Assembly: GCF_900106555.1 (NCBI RefSeq)
Contig: NZ_FNOE01000004.1
Coordinates: forward strand, 1 to 64,000
DNA length: 64,000 nt
Reading direction: 5' to 3'
Source of the DNA: Nitrosomonas oligotropha
GTDB lineage: Bacteria > Pseudomonadota > Gammaproteobacteria > Burkholderiales > Nitrosomonadaceae
This document shows positions 37,404 to 44,888 of the stretch, one piece after another (the first letter of the stretch is position 1; every line of letters begins with the position of its first letter). The position numbers were made by a program, and so were the translations under genes. Under the pieces are notes generated by a model. That model saw only the letters and a list, made by a program, of their open reading frames with translations, did not search any database and was not told the origin of the DNA.

Positions 37404-38855
37404 GTGAAGAACAACATTAAGCTGCAAGCAATATCAGCATTATTTATTATGCTGGCAGCACCCGCGTTTGCCAAAGATAGCCATGATCACGATGACGAGC
37501 GTGATCATCATTCAAACCGCCTGCCTAATATGTTTAGCGCAGAGAATAGTCATGGGAAAGATGCGACCTATAGCACAGCAGGTTTTATTGATCTTAATAA
37601 CCCATTCTTCAAAAGCATTGGAACAAATGGCCGCAGCTGCGCTTCTTGCCATGCACCGGACCAAGGATGGACCATTACCCCGCAAGAGGTAAAGAAACTT
37701 TTCAATAAAACAAAAGGTCTGGATCCGCTTTTCCGTTTGGTGGATGGCGCCAACTCTCCCCTCGCAGATGTAACTACGGTTACAAAACGCCGCGCGGCTT
37801 ATAGCATGCTGCTGGAGAAAGCCAATATCCGTGTGGGAATCGGTATTCCCAGCGGTGCGGAATTTGAATTGATCGAAGCCGATGATCCTTACGGCTTCGC
37901 CAGCGAAACCGAATTGTCTCTATTCCGCCGCCCGATGCCAACCACCAACCTGAAGTTTCTCAGCGCCGTCATGTGGGATGGTCGCGAAACAACCCTACAG
38001 CCAGGCTCCGGTGATTGTATTTTTGGCACATCGACTTGCTTCTCTCCGGTATCGTTTGACTTGGGCACACAAGCCAATCACGCCACACGAGGCCATGCCG
38101 AAGCATTGCGGGATCTGACCGAAGAAGAGCGCGATGCGATCGTGGCATTCGAATCCGGACTGTTCACTGCGCAAATCAAAGATAATGATGCCGGCGAACT
38201 TACCGCAGAAGATGCACTCGGCGGACCTAAAGCGCTGAAAAAGCAAAAGTATCACTTTGGCATTAACGATACATTAGCGGGTGACTACAAAACACGCGAA
38301 CCTTTTGATCCCAATGCGATGTCGCTCTATGACAGCTGGAATCGCTTTAAAACAACCAAATCCACTCATGGCACCAAAAGCGCACGCGCTGCCATTGCAC
38401 GCGGACAAGCGCTATTCAACAGCAAACCGATCTTGATCAAAGGGGTAAAAGGCATTAATGATGACCTGGCTGTAAGCGTACTGCCAGGTACATGCACAAC
38501 ATGCCATAACACCCCGAATTCGGGCAATCACTCCACCCCGATGCCTCTGGATATCGGTATTGCCGATGAATCACGCCGCACACCGGATATGCCGCTGTAC
38601 ACCCTGAAAAACAAAACGACGGGTGAAATCGTCAAAACGACCGATCCAGGCCGTGCATTGCTGACTGGCAAATGGAAGGATATTGGCCGCTTTAAAGGAC
38701 CGATCCTGCGTTCGGTTGCTTCACGCCCACCTTACTTCCATGATGGTTCTGCACCGGATCTGCAATCCGTGGTTGAGTTTTACAACACCCGCTTCAGTAT
38801 CGGTCTGACCGAAAGAGAAAAAGCCGATCTCGTGGCTTTCCTCGCAGCGTTGTAA
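37404..38855 (+). CDS. Periplasmic di-haem cytochrome c peroxidase (MauG/CcpA-like)
   Basis: A 483-residue protein, signal peptide about 1-23 (MLAAPAFA), followed by a His/Asp-rich stretch (SHDHDDERDHHSN) that could bind metal. Two c-type haem motifs are visible, C79-ASC-H83 and C364-TTC-H368. The C-terminal RPPYFHDGSAPDLQSVVEFYNTRF is the hallmark of the MauG/bacterial peroxidase family. The spacing between haem sites is longer than in classical CcpA and the N-terminal RETTLQPGS region resembles MauG-like enzymes. It would reduce H2O2 or oxidise a protein or small substrate in the periplasm. The start is GTG at 37404 with an AGGAGA site. Confidence 0.9.
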   Translation: MKNNIKLQAISALFIMLAAPAFAKDSHDHDDERDHHSNRLPNMFSAENSHGKDATYSTAGFIDLNNPFFKSIGTNGRSCASCHAPDQGWTITPQEVKKLFNKTKGLDPLFRLVDGANSPLADVTTVTKRRAAYSMLLEKANIRVGIGIPSGAEFELIEADDPYGFASETELSLFRRPMPTTNLKFLSAVMWDGRETTLQPGSGDCIFGTSTCFSPVSFDLGTQANHATRGHAEALRDLTEEERDAIVAFESGLFTAQIKDNDAGELTAEDALGGPKALKKQKYHFGINDTLAGDYKTREPFDPNAMSLYDSWNRFKTTKSTHGTKSARAAIARGQALFNSKPILIKGVKGINDDLAVSVLPGTCTTCHNTPNSGNHSTPMPLDIGIADESRRTPDMPLYTLKNKTTGEIVKTTDPGRALLTGKWKDIGRFKGPILRSVASRPPYFHDGSAPDLQSVVEFYNTRFSIGLTEREKADLVAFLAAL

Positions 38856-38893
38856 CATTGTAAAACTGCATCCGCCGGTAGGGGGATGCAAAC

Positions 38894-38927
38894 GGGCCAA
38901 TTTATGCTGAACTGGATAAATTGGCCC
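38894..38927. terminator. Strong hairpin between convergent genes
   Basis: GGGCCAATTTA, a 12-base loop and TAAATTGGCCC form a perfect 11-bp stem between the convergent peroxidase and P-type ATPase genes. A smaller stem, TGCATCC/GGATGCA (38867-38890), precedes it. Together they can stop transcription from both sides, although T-runs are short. Confidence 0.65.
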
Positions 38928-38931
38928 TTCA

Positions 38932-41646
38932 TCAATCCTTGATCCCCCTGCGCCGCAACCAGTATTTTTCAAATTCAATCACTACAAACAATATCAAGCT
39001 CACTGCGGCAATACGTCCCCAAGCCGCCGCATCCAGTGCAACGGTGCCAAATAGCTGTTGCATGACGGGTAAATAAGTAAGCAGCAACTGCAATATCAGT
39101 AACGAACCCGCCGCCAACACCACATAGGGATTACCCAGCATGCCCTGGCGCGAGCACACGGAAGCAATCAAATAGCGGCAATTGAATAAGTAGACGATTT
39201 CACATAACACCAGCACATTCACCACCACGGTGCGGCCAAGCTCAACACTCGAACCTTGCGCCAGCTCCCAGAAATACAAGGCAAAGCTGCCGCCAATCAT
39301 CAAGAGCGTGACAAAAACGATACGCCACACCAGGAAACCCGACAAAACCGGCGCATGCGGATCATGCGGCGGACGTGACATCACGCTCATTTCGGGCCGT
39401 TCAAACGAAAGAGAAATCGCCAAAGTCACCGTCGTGACCATATTGATCCATAAAATTTGCAGCGGTGTAACCGGCAACGCCATTCCAAACATGATCGCCA
39501 GTAGCACCAATCCGGCTTCACCGCCATTGGTCGGCAGCACATACACCATTGTTTTTCTGATGTTATCGTAGACTGTGCGGCCTTCTTCCACAGCATGCGC
39601 AATCGACGCAAAATTATCGTCCGTCAGCACCATTTCAGCCGCTTCCTTAGCCACCTCGGTACCTTTCCGTCCCATGGCTACACCAATATCGGCGCGCTTT
39701 AAGGCTGGTGCATCGTTCACACCGTCGCCGGTCATGGCAACAATTTCACCGTTATTCTGTAAAGCGTTCACCAGACGCAGTTTATGCCCCGGATCGGCGC
39801 GGGCAAAAATATCCACATCCGCAGCCGTCCGGCGCAATTGCGCATCGTCCATATCGTCCAGCTCAATTCCCGTCACGGTCCGTTGACCATCCCCAATGCC
39901 CAGGCTTGCGCCAATCGCAGCGGCGGTGATGCGGTGATCGCCGGTAATCATTTTGACGCGAATGCCCGCGGCATGACATTGTTGTACTGCGGTAATGGCT
40001 TCCTCTCGCGGCGGATCGATAATACCAACCAATCCGAGCAAAGTGAACCCGGTTTCCATATCGGACATTGCCAATGTGTGTTGTTTTACCGGCATCACAC
40101 GGCTGGCAATGGCGAGGATACGCTGCCCGTTTTCGCTTGCCTCGCGTATTCTGGCCTGCCAGAAATCGGATTGAAGCGGACGGTCTTCGCCTTGGCTACA
40201 CTGGTGATTACACATAACCAGCACCCTTTCCGGAGCGCCTTTGACATAAACCAGGCTGTGCCCGGTGTGGTCATGATGCAGTGTCGCCATAAAACGGTGC
40301 TCCGGCTCAAACGGTATCACGTCAATACGCGGCAGCTGCTCATGTTCCTGCGTAGGATCCAGCGCGGCCTTCATCGCCAAGGTAATCAGCGCACCTTCTG
40401 TCGGATCGCCTTGAATTTCCCAAGTATCATTGCTCTGCCGCAACAGCGCGTCATTACACAAAAGACCAGCGCGGCACAGTTCCCGCAGATCGGCATGGTC
40501 AACACTGGAAATCTCCGCTCCATCCCTGCTAAAACTACCCTTTGGCACATAACCCGCGCCACTGACCTGCAATTGATCATCGGCAGTGACCACACGTTGC
40601 ACGGTCATCTCGTTGCGCGTCAACGTTCCGGTTTTGTCGGTGCAAATGACAGTCACGGCACCCAGCGTTTCGACCGCCGGAAGTCTACGTACAATGGCGC
40701 TGCGCCGCGCCATATTCTGCACTCCCAATGCCAGCGTGATTGTCATGATGGCCGGTAACTCTTCCGGAACGGCTGCGATCGCCATGCTGACTGCCGCCAT
40801 AAAAATTTCACTGAGCGGATAGTCTTGCCATAACAATCCGTACACAAAAATACCGGCCGCCAGCAACAAAACCACCAGTGTCAGCCAGCGGGCAAAAATC
40901 GCCATTTGCCGCAGGAGCGGTGAGGTCAGTTTATCGACTTGCGCGATCATCTGACTGATACGGCCGATCTCGGTCTGCTGGCCGGTGGCAACCACGATGC
41001 CCGTTCCTTGTCCATAAACCACCAGCGTACCGGAGTACGCCATGCAGAACCGGTCTCCTATAGCTGTCACGGCCTCAACCTCACTAATGGATTTCTCTAC
41101 CGCTTGTGATTCTCCGGTCAACGCGGCTTCCTCTATACGCAGGTTTTTACAGTGAAGCAAGCGCAAATCGGCCGGCACCTTGTCGCCCGATTGCAGCAGG
41201 ACAATATCACCGGGCACCAGCTGCTCTGCCGGAATCTGTTCCCGTTGACCCGCGCGTATCACAATCGCAGCAAGCGACAGCATGCGCCGGATTGCATTGA
41301 GCGCTTTTTCTGCTTTGCCTTCTTGCACGAAACCGATGATGGCATTAATGACCACCACACCAAGAATGACACCGCTATCCACCCAATGCCCGAGAACAGC
41401 AGTCAACACCGATGCAACCAGCAAGATATAAATCAGCACATTATGAAACTGCAATAGAAACCGCATCATGGCACTCTTCGCCTGCGGAGGCTTCAAACGG
41501 TTTGCGCCATAGCGCTCAAGTCGCCGCAGTGCTTCCGTTTGCGTTAGTCCGTCGCTTCCGGTATTCAGCACATCCAGCACCTGCTGCGGTGGACAGGTAT
41601 GCCATACAGGTGTTCCGCCGTCTTCCGATGAGTGTTGATGCGGCAT
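38932..41646 (-). CDS. Cation-translocating P-type ATPase (P2/Ca2+-ATPase-like)
   Basis: A 904-residue ATPase. The start at 41646 (MPHQHSSEDGG) has an AAAGG site; the longer frame to 41697 does not look translated. Order: cation-transporter N-domain (LTQTEALRRLERYGANRL), actuator domain with LTGESQAVEKS, helix 4 with AAVPEELPAIMTITLALG, phosphorylation site CTDKTGTLTRNEMT, nucleotide domain with KGAPERVL, hinge MTGDGVNDAPALKRADIGVAMG, and six C-terminal helices. PEELP in helix 4 is near the PEGLP of Ca2+ pumps and is common in bacterial Ca2+/Mn2+ or Na+ exporters; the ion is not certain. It is a single gene in convergent orientation to the peroxidase. Confidence 0.92.
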   Translation of the reverse strand: MPHQHSSEDGGTPVWHTCPPQQVLDVLNTGSDGLTQTEALRRLERYGANRLKPPQAKSAMMRFLLQFHNVLIYILLVASVLTAVLGHWVDSGVILGVVVINAIIGFVQEGKAEKALNAIRRMLSLAAIVIRAGQREQIPAEQLVPGDIVLLQSGDKVPADLRLLHCKNLRIEEAALTGESQAVEKSISEVEAVTAIGDRFCMAYSGTLVVYGQGTGIVVATGQQTEIGRISQMIAQVDKLTSPLLRQMAIFARWLTLVVLLLAAGIFVYGLLWQDYPLSEIFMAAVSMAIAAVPEELPAIMTITLALGVQNMARRSAIVRRLPAVETLGAVTVICTDKTGTLTRNEMTVQRVVTADDQLQVSGAGYVPKGSFSRDGAEISSVDHADLRELCRAGLLCNDALLRQSNDTWEIQGDPTEGALITLAMKAALDPTQEHEQLPRIDVIPFEPEHRFMATLHHDHTGHSLVYVKGAPERVLVMCNHQCSQGEDRPLQSDFWQARIREASENGQRILAIASRVMPVKQHTLAMSDMETGFTLLGLVGIIDPPREEAITAVQQCHAAGIRVKMITGDHRITAAAIGASLGIGDGQRTVTGIELDDMDDAQLRRTAADVDIFARADPGHKLRLVNALQNNGEIVAMTGDGVNDAPALKRADIGVAMGRKGTEVAKEAAEMVLTDDNFASIAHAVEEGRTVYDNIRKTMVYVLPTNGGEAGLVLLAIMFGMALPVTPLQILWINMVTTVTLAISLSFERPEMSVMSRPPHDPHAPVLSGFLVWRIVFVTLLMIGGSFALYFWELAQGSSVELGRTVVVNVLVLCEIVYLFNCRYLIASVCSRQGMLGNPYVVLAAGSLLILQLLLTYLPVMQQLFGTVALDAAAWGRIAAVSLILFVVIEFEKYWLRRRGIKD

Positions 41647-41793
41647 AAGTGTTTTACCTTTGATGAAATTTGTCCGGTTGCATTGCATCCATTCCATAGA
41701 CCGGCACCGGCAGGAATAATTTGTATTTCATTATTCAGTCCGGCTACAATGAAAACAATCTTTTTTCACTTAACACAGCAAATGGGGCTTTCT

Positions 41794-42309
41794 ATGAAAT
41801 ACTCTATCATTCTGATAACGCTGGCGGGCATGTTGTTTACCGGCCTTGCACAAGCTTCGGGAGGCCGGGTGCCGTTCGCGCACCAGGTAATTCCCGTACA
41901 AAATTACAGCCGCGCTACGGAACAAGTCGCCATATCAGGAATGATCAGCGATGGCGGCGTGCAAGCACTATCAGCTACCGGTTTCAAAACGGTTATTGAT
42001 TTGCGTACCAAGAACGAAGGAACTGCCGAAGAAAAAGGATTGGTCGACTCGGTTGGCATCGCCTATTTCAACATTCCAACGACAGTGGCCGGCATCACTA
42101 AGGAGCAAGTGGCGCAATTCGCCAAAGTGTTCGAAGCGGCGCAAACGCCGGTACTCATTCATTGCGGATCGGGTAACCGGGCAAGCGCTATGTGGGCTAG
42201 CTATCGCATCACCAAAGGCATCGATCCTGAAGTAGCGATCGAGGAGGCCCGCAAATCCGGCTTGCGTCCTCCACTGGAAGAAAAACTACGTGAAATCATG
42301 CTGAACTGA
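41794..42309 (+). CDS. DUF442 phosphatase-like protein with signal peptide (sulfide locus)
   Basis: A 171-residue protein. The start at 41794 gives a good signal peptide (MKYSIILITLAGMLFTGLAQA) and has GGGG upstream; the open frame continues further 5' without ribosome sites. The body (ISGMISDGGVQALSATGFKTVIDLRTKNEG and VLIHCGSGNRASAMWASYR) is the DUF442 / beta-lactamase-hydrolase-associated domain, with a Cys-x4-Arg loop in place of the classical Cys-x5-Arg of tyrosine phosphatases. In Blh of Xylella this domain is fused to the metallo-hydrolase; here it is a separate, exported protein convergent with the repressor gene, next to the same kind of hydrolase at 43983. Confidence 0.85.
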   Translation: MKYSIILITLAGMLFTGLAQASGGRVPFAHQVIPVQNYSRATEQVAISGMISDGGVQALSATGFKTVIDLRTKNEGTAEEKGLVDSVGIAYFNIPTTVAGITKEQVAQFAKVFEAAQTPVLIHCGSGNRASAMWASYRITKGIDPEVAIEEARKSGLRPPLEEKLREIMLN

Positions 42310-42372
42310 ACGTTGGCTTCACCTGCCAACCGGCTCAACGCAACCTAAAAGCATTCATGAATGAAACACTCG

Positions 42373-42409
42373 CAGGAACTACAGCAGGTTCTGCTGTAGT
42401 TCCTGTTTT
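42373..42409. terminator. Strong bidirectional-type terminator
   Basis: CAGGAACTACAGCAG, a GTT loop and CTGCTGTAGTTCCTG make a perfect 15-bp stem followed by TTTTG on the plus strand. It lies 64 bases after the DUF442 gene and separates it from the convergent repressor gene. Confidence 0.85.
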
Positions 42410-42556
42410 GCTGTTGGCAACCAACAGATCGCCGAACATGTTCCTTGTAACATACAGAAAAATAAGATAATCCATGGCAATCGCTAAACCGGTTCACGAG
42501 AAACCGCCGCCAGAAGGATACCGTAAAGCCGACATCTGTATGATCGCGCCTTTCCT

Positions 42557-42883
42557 TCAATCGGAGTGATTTTTACAATACAGACTAAATAAAGTTTCCA
42601 TGATTTTGACGGCGTCCTGGCTTGCCAAACTGTAGTAAATGTATTTTCCTCGACGCTCCGTCGCAACCAAATTCTCTTCACGCAACACCGTCAATTGTTG
42701 CGACAGTGTGGGTTGATGAATACCCAGCAATTCTTCCAGTTCGCCCACATTCCGGGTTCCTTTGGTCAATTCGCATAAAATGAGCAGCCGGTCTTCGTTA
42801 GCCAATATTTTCAGTAAAGCGCAAGCCTCCGATGCGGATGAATGCAGCGCTGCGATATTGTTTAAGGCTGAATCTGTTTTCAT
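42557..42883 (-). CDS. bigR: ArsR-family persulfide-responsive repressor (BigR/SqrR/YgaV type)
   Basis: A 108-residue winged-helix repressor: LLKILANEDRLLILCELT, LLGIHQPTLSQQLTVLREENLV as the DNA-binding helix region, and RRGKYIYYSL as the wing. Cys37 and Cys103 are 66 residues apart, exactly the spacing of Cys41 and Cys107 in Rhodobacter SqrR, and sit in the same helices; they would form a polysulfide bridge in sulfide stress and release DNA. It is downstream of the YeeE-type genes in the same direction with its own AT-rich operator region. The metal-sensing Cys-Val-Cys motif of ArsR itself is absent. Confidence 0.88.
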   Translation of the reverse strand: MKTDSALNNIAALHSSASEACALLKILANEDRLLILCELTKGTRNVGELEELLGIHQPTLSQQLTVLREENLVATERRGKYIYYSLASQDAVKIMETLFSLYCKNHSD

Positions 42884-42928
42884 GATTAATTAATTCTTTA
42901 CGTTAACTTATATTAATAAGATTAGGAT

Positions 42929-42947
42929 AACAAAATAATATTTTGTT
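42929..42947 (-). promoter_or_regulatory. Candidate BigR operator in the repressor's own promoter
   Basis: AACAAAAT-AAT-ATTTTGTT is a perfect 8-bp palindrome with a 3-base centre, 46 bases upstream of the repressor start. A smaller one, CTTAT-ATTA-ATAAG, lies between it and the gene. Size and AT content resemble the operator found at 43902. Confidence 0.6.
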
Positions 42948-42980
42948 GAGCGATTAAGATTCTAATCCATTTGCATCAAA

Positions 42981-43394
42981 TCAGCCACGATCTTGCGTCA
43001 TCCGGTAGATCCCCATCCCCAATAGCATTGCAACCAAAAATACCAGCGCATCACTATTGCCCGTCCCCGCTAATACCAAGGCCGGCCCGGGACAAATGCC
43101 TGCAATACCCCAGCCGATTCCGAACATAAGACTCCCTAAAAGCAAGCGGCTATCTATTTTAGCCATGCCAGGTATCTGCATCGGTAAGCCAAGATAGGAT
43201 CGCTCGCGCTTTCTTGCCAGCATAAAAGCGATAGTACCGACAGTCACTGCACCGCCCATCACCCATAGCAATGTAGCATCCCAATCGCCCGTCACATCAA
43301 GAAATGCCAAAACCAGTGCCGGATTAACCATGCCTGAGCCGATAATCCCGAAACCGAAAATAATCCCAGCGATTAACGCGATAAAACTAATCAT
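42981..43394 (-). CDS. YeeE/YedE-type (DUF6691) sulfur-compound transport protein
   Basis: A 137-residue, four-helix membrane protein: IAGIIFGFGIIGSGMVNPALVLAFLDV and LLLGSLMFGIGWGIAGICPGPALVL are the paired half-repeats of the YeeE family, with the Cys of GICPGPAL corresponding to the conserved thiosulfate-relay cysteine. Such half-size proteins work in pairs to form one channel. The partner would be the upstream gene (43425-43851), which is frameshifted. It lies within the divergent unit controlled by the BigR-like repressor. Confidence 0.88.
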   Translation of the reverse strand: MISFIALIAGIIFGFGIIGSGMVNPALVLAFLDVTGDWDATLLWVMGGAVTVGTIAFMLARKRERSYLGLPMQIPGMAKIDSRLLLGSLMFGIGWGIAGICPGPALVLAGTGNSDALVFLVAMLLGMGIYRMTQDRG

Positions 43395-43424
43395 TTTGAT
43401 TCTCCGATAATCAATTTATCCAGG

Positions 43425-43851
43425 CTAAACTAAAACATGCCGCAACAAATAAACCGCTGCGAAACCAGTCAGCATGAATACCACCGTCGCTGCAATGGAG
43501 CGCGGCGAACGGCGCGATAAACCGCACACACCATGACCGCTGGTACACCCCGAACCCAGACGGGTACCATAGCCCACCAATAGGCCGACAAACGCGAGCA
43601 TCACATGGCTAGTTTCTATTTGTATTGGCGGCATGTCAAAAAAAGCTTCCAGATGACCGCCGATACTATAAGTCCCAAAATAAACGCAACATGCCAGCTG
43701 ACGTCGCCTTTCTTTAACCGGTATAATCCACCCACGATTCCCGACATGCCTGCAATGCGGCCTTCAAAAAATAGTAGCAAGGTCACGCAATGCCTATGAC
43801 AAAACCACCGGTCAGCGCATGCCATGGTATTAAATCAGAAGTGATAGACAT
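43425..43851 (-). pseudogene. Frameshifted YeeE/YedE partner gene
   Basis: A good ribosome site (AAGGAGG) precedes ATG at 43851, and the reading begins MSITSDLIPWHALTGGFVIG before a stop. The homologous sequence continues in a second frame (LLLFFEGRIAGMSGIVGGLY to VIWKLF) and in a third (FDMPPIQIETSHVMLAFVG to the end, including GSGCTSGHGVCGLSRRSPRS). Each transition needs one extra base: near 43786, and at a run of seven A/T at 43638-43644. The parts together give one complete YeeE half-protein of about 142 residues. It is either a recent pseudogene or carries two sequencing errors. Confidence 0.8.
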
Positions 43852-43901
43852 GATTGATTTCCTCCTTCTATTGCATTTCGACTACGATGCATAAATTAAT
43901 T

Positions 43902-43918
43902 ACAATATGTAATATTGT
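43902..43918. promoter_or_regulatory. Candidate BigR/SqrR operator between divergent genes
   Basis: ACAATAT-GTA-ATATTGT is a perfect 7-bp palindrome with a 3-base centre, in a very AT-rich 131-base region between the YeeE gene and the metallo-hydrolase gene. An imperfect second copy (GCAATAT-A-ATATGT, 43935-43948) follows. BigR-type operators are AT-rich palindromes of this size in divergent promoters. Confidence 0.6.
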
Positions 43919-43982
43919 ATAATTATAGATAAATGCAATATAATATGTAAGATTTTTCCTAATAATATAACAGGAGAACGCA

Positions 43983-44843
43983 ATAAAGCCCACTATTCAA
44001 GCATTCTACGATCCGCCAACCTGGACCGTCAGTTATGTAGTTTTTGACAAATCGAGTGGAAGTTGCGCCATCATTGATCCAGTTCTGGATTACGATCCAA
44101 AATCAGGTAGAACCAGTACGCATTCTGCTGACAAGCTGATTGCATTCATCCGTGAGCGGCGATTATCGGTTGAGTGGATACTTGAGACGCATGCGCATGC
44201 AGACCATTTGTCATCCGCCGATTATCTCAAACATCAAGTGGGTGGAAAAACCGGCATTGGCGATCATATTCCCGCCGTACAGAAGACATTCAAAAAAATT
44301 TTTAATCTTGGCGATGAGTTTGTTCCTGACGGTCATCATTTCGATCACCTGTTCGCTGATGGCGAGTTATTCTCAGTTGGGAATTTAACGGGCAAAGCCA
44401 TCTCTGTATCCGGCCACACGCCCGCTGATTTGGCATATCAGTTCGATGATGCCGTGTTTGTGGGCGATACGCTCTTCATGCCGGACATTGGCACCGCACG
44501 TGCGGATTTCCCGGGAGGAGATGCGCATCAGCTCTTTCATTCCATCCGGAAAATACTGGCTCTGCCATCAACAACACGGCTGTTTATGTGCCATGACTAT
44601 CCTCCCGCTACGCGCACGGCGGTATGGGAAAGCACCGTGGCACAGCAACGCGCGCGCAATATCCATGTACATGACGGGATTGATGAAGACACCTTTGTCA
44701 GCATGCGCAACCGGCGTGACGCAACCCTGGAGATGCCCAATTTATTGCTGCCTTCGATACAGGTGAATATCAGAGCGGGGAAATTGCCGCCGGTCGAGAC
44801 AAATGTCGTTGCCTACTTTAAGATACCGGTCAACTTGATTTGA
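43983..44843 (+). CDS. Metallo-beta-lactamase-fold hydrolase (Blh/persulfide-dioxygenase-like), AUA in start position
   Basis: A reading frame of 286 codons starts immediately after an in-frame stop (43968-43970). AGGAG lies six bases upstream of ATA at 43983, where the homologous sequence should start with ATG (then KPTIQAFYDPPTWTVSYVV). No ATG, GTG or TTG occurs in frame before the TTG at 44208, which is already inside the metal site. Metal ligands are in THAHADHL (residues 69-76), SGHTPADLAY, VGDTLF and MCHDYPP, the pattern of ETHE1/Blh hydrolases. Members oxidise glutathione persulfide or help to detoxify H2S. So either AUA is used, or ATT at 43995, or the gene is damaged. Confidence 0.85.
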   Translation: MKPTIQAFYDPPTWTVSYVVFDKSSGSCAIIDPVLDYDPKSGRTSTHSADKLIAFIRERRLSVEWILETHAHADHLSSADYLKHQVGGKTGIGDHIPAVQKTFKKIFNLGDEFVPDGHHFDHLFADGELFSVGNLTGKAISVSGHTPADLAYQFDDAVFVGDTLFMPDIGTARADFPGGDAHQLFHSIRKILALPSTTRLFMCHDYPPATRTAVWESTVAQQRARNIHVHDGIDEDTFVSMRNRRDATLEMPNLLLPSIQVNIRAGKLPPVETNVVAYFKIPVNLI

Positions 44844-44888
44844 TGTGATTTACTGTGAGTGATCAAACCGGGCTGCTTTATCATCGGT

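Noticed and set aside
41632..41793. N-terminal extension of the DUF442 protein
   Set aside because: It would overlap the 5' end of the P-type ATPase gene region and lacks a ribosome site; the signal peptide begins at 41794.
43425..43825. Two separate 69-codon genes on the minus strand
   Set aside because: Each encodes a different part of one YeeE-family protein; together with the proper start at 43851 they are one frameshifted gene.
44208..44843. Metallo-hydrolase starting at TTG 44208
   Set aside because: This would cut off the first 75 residues including most of the THAHADH metal motif; the frame is open and homologous-looking back to 43983 with an ideal ribosome site there.
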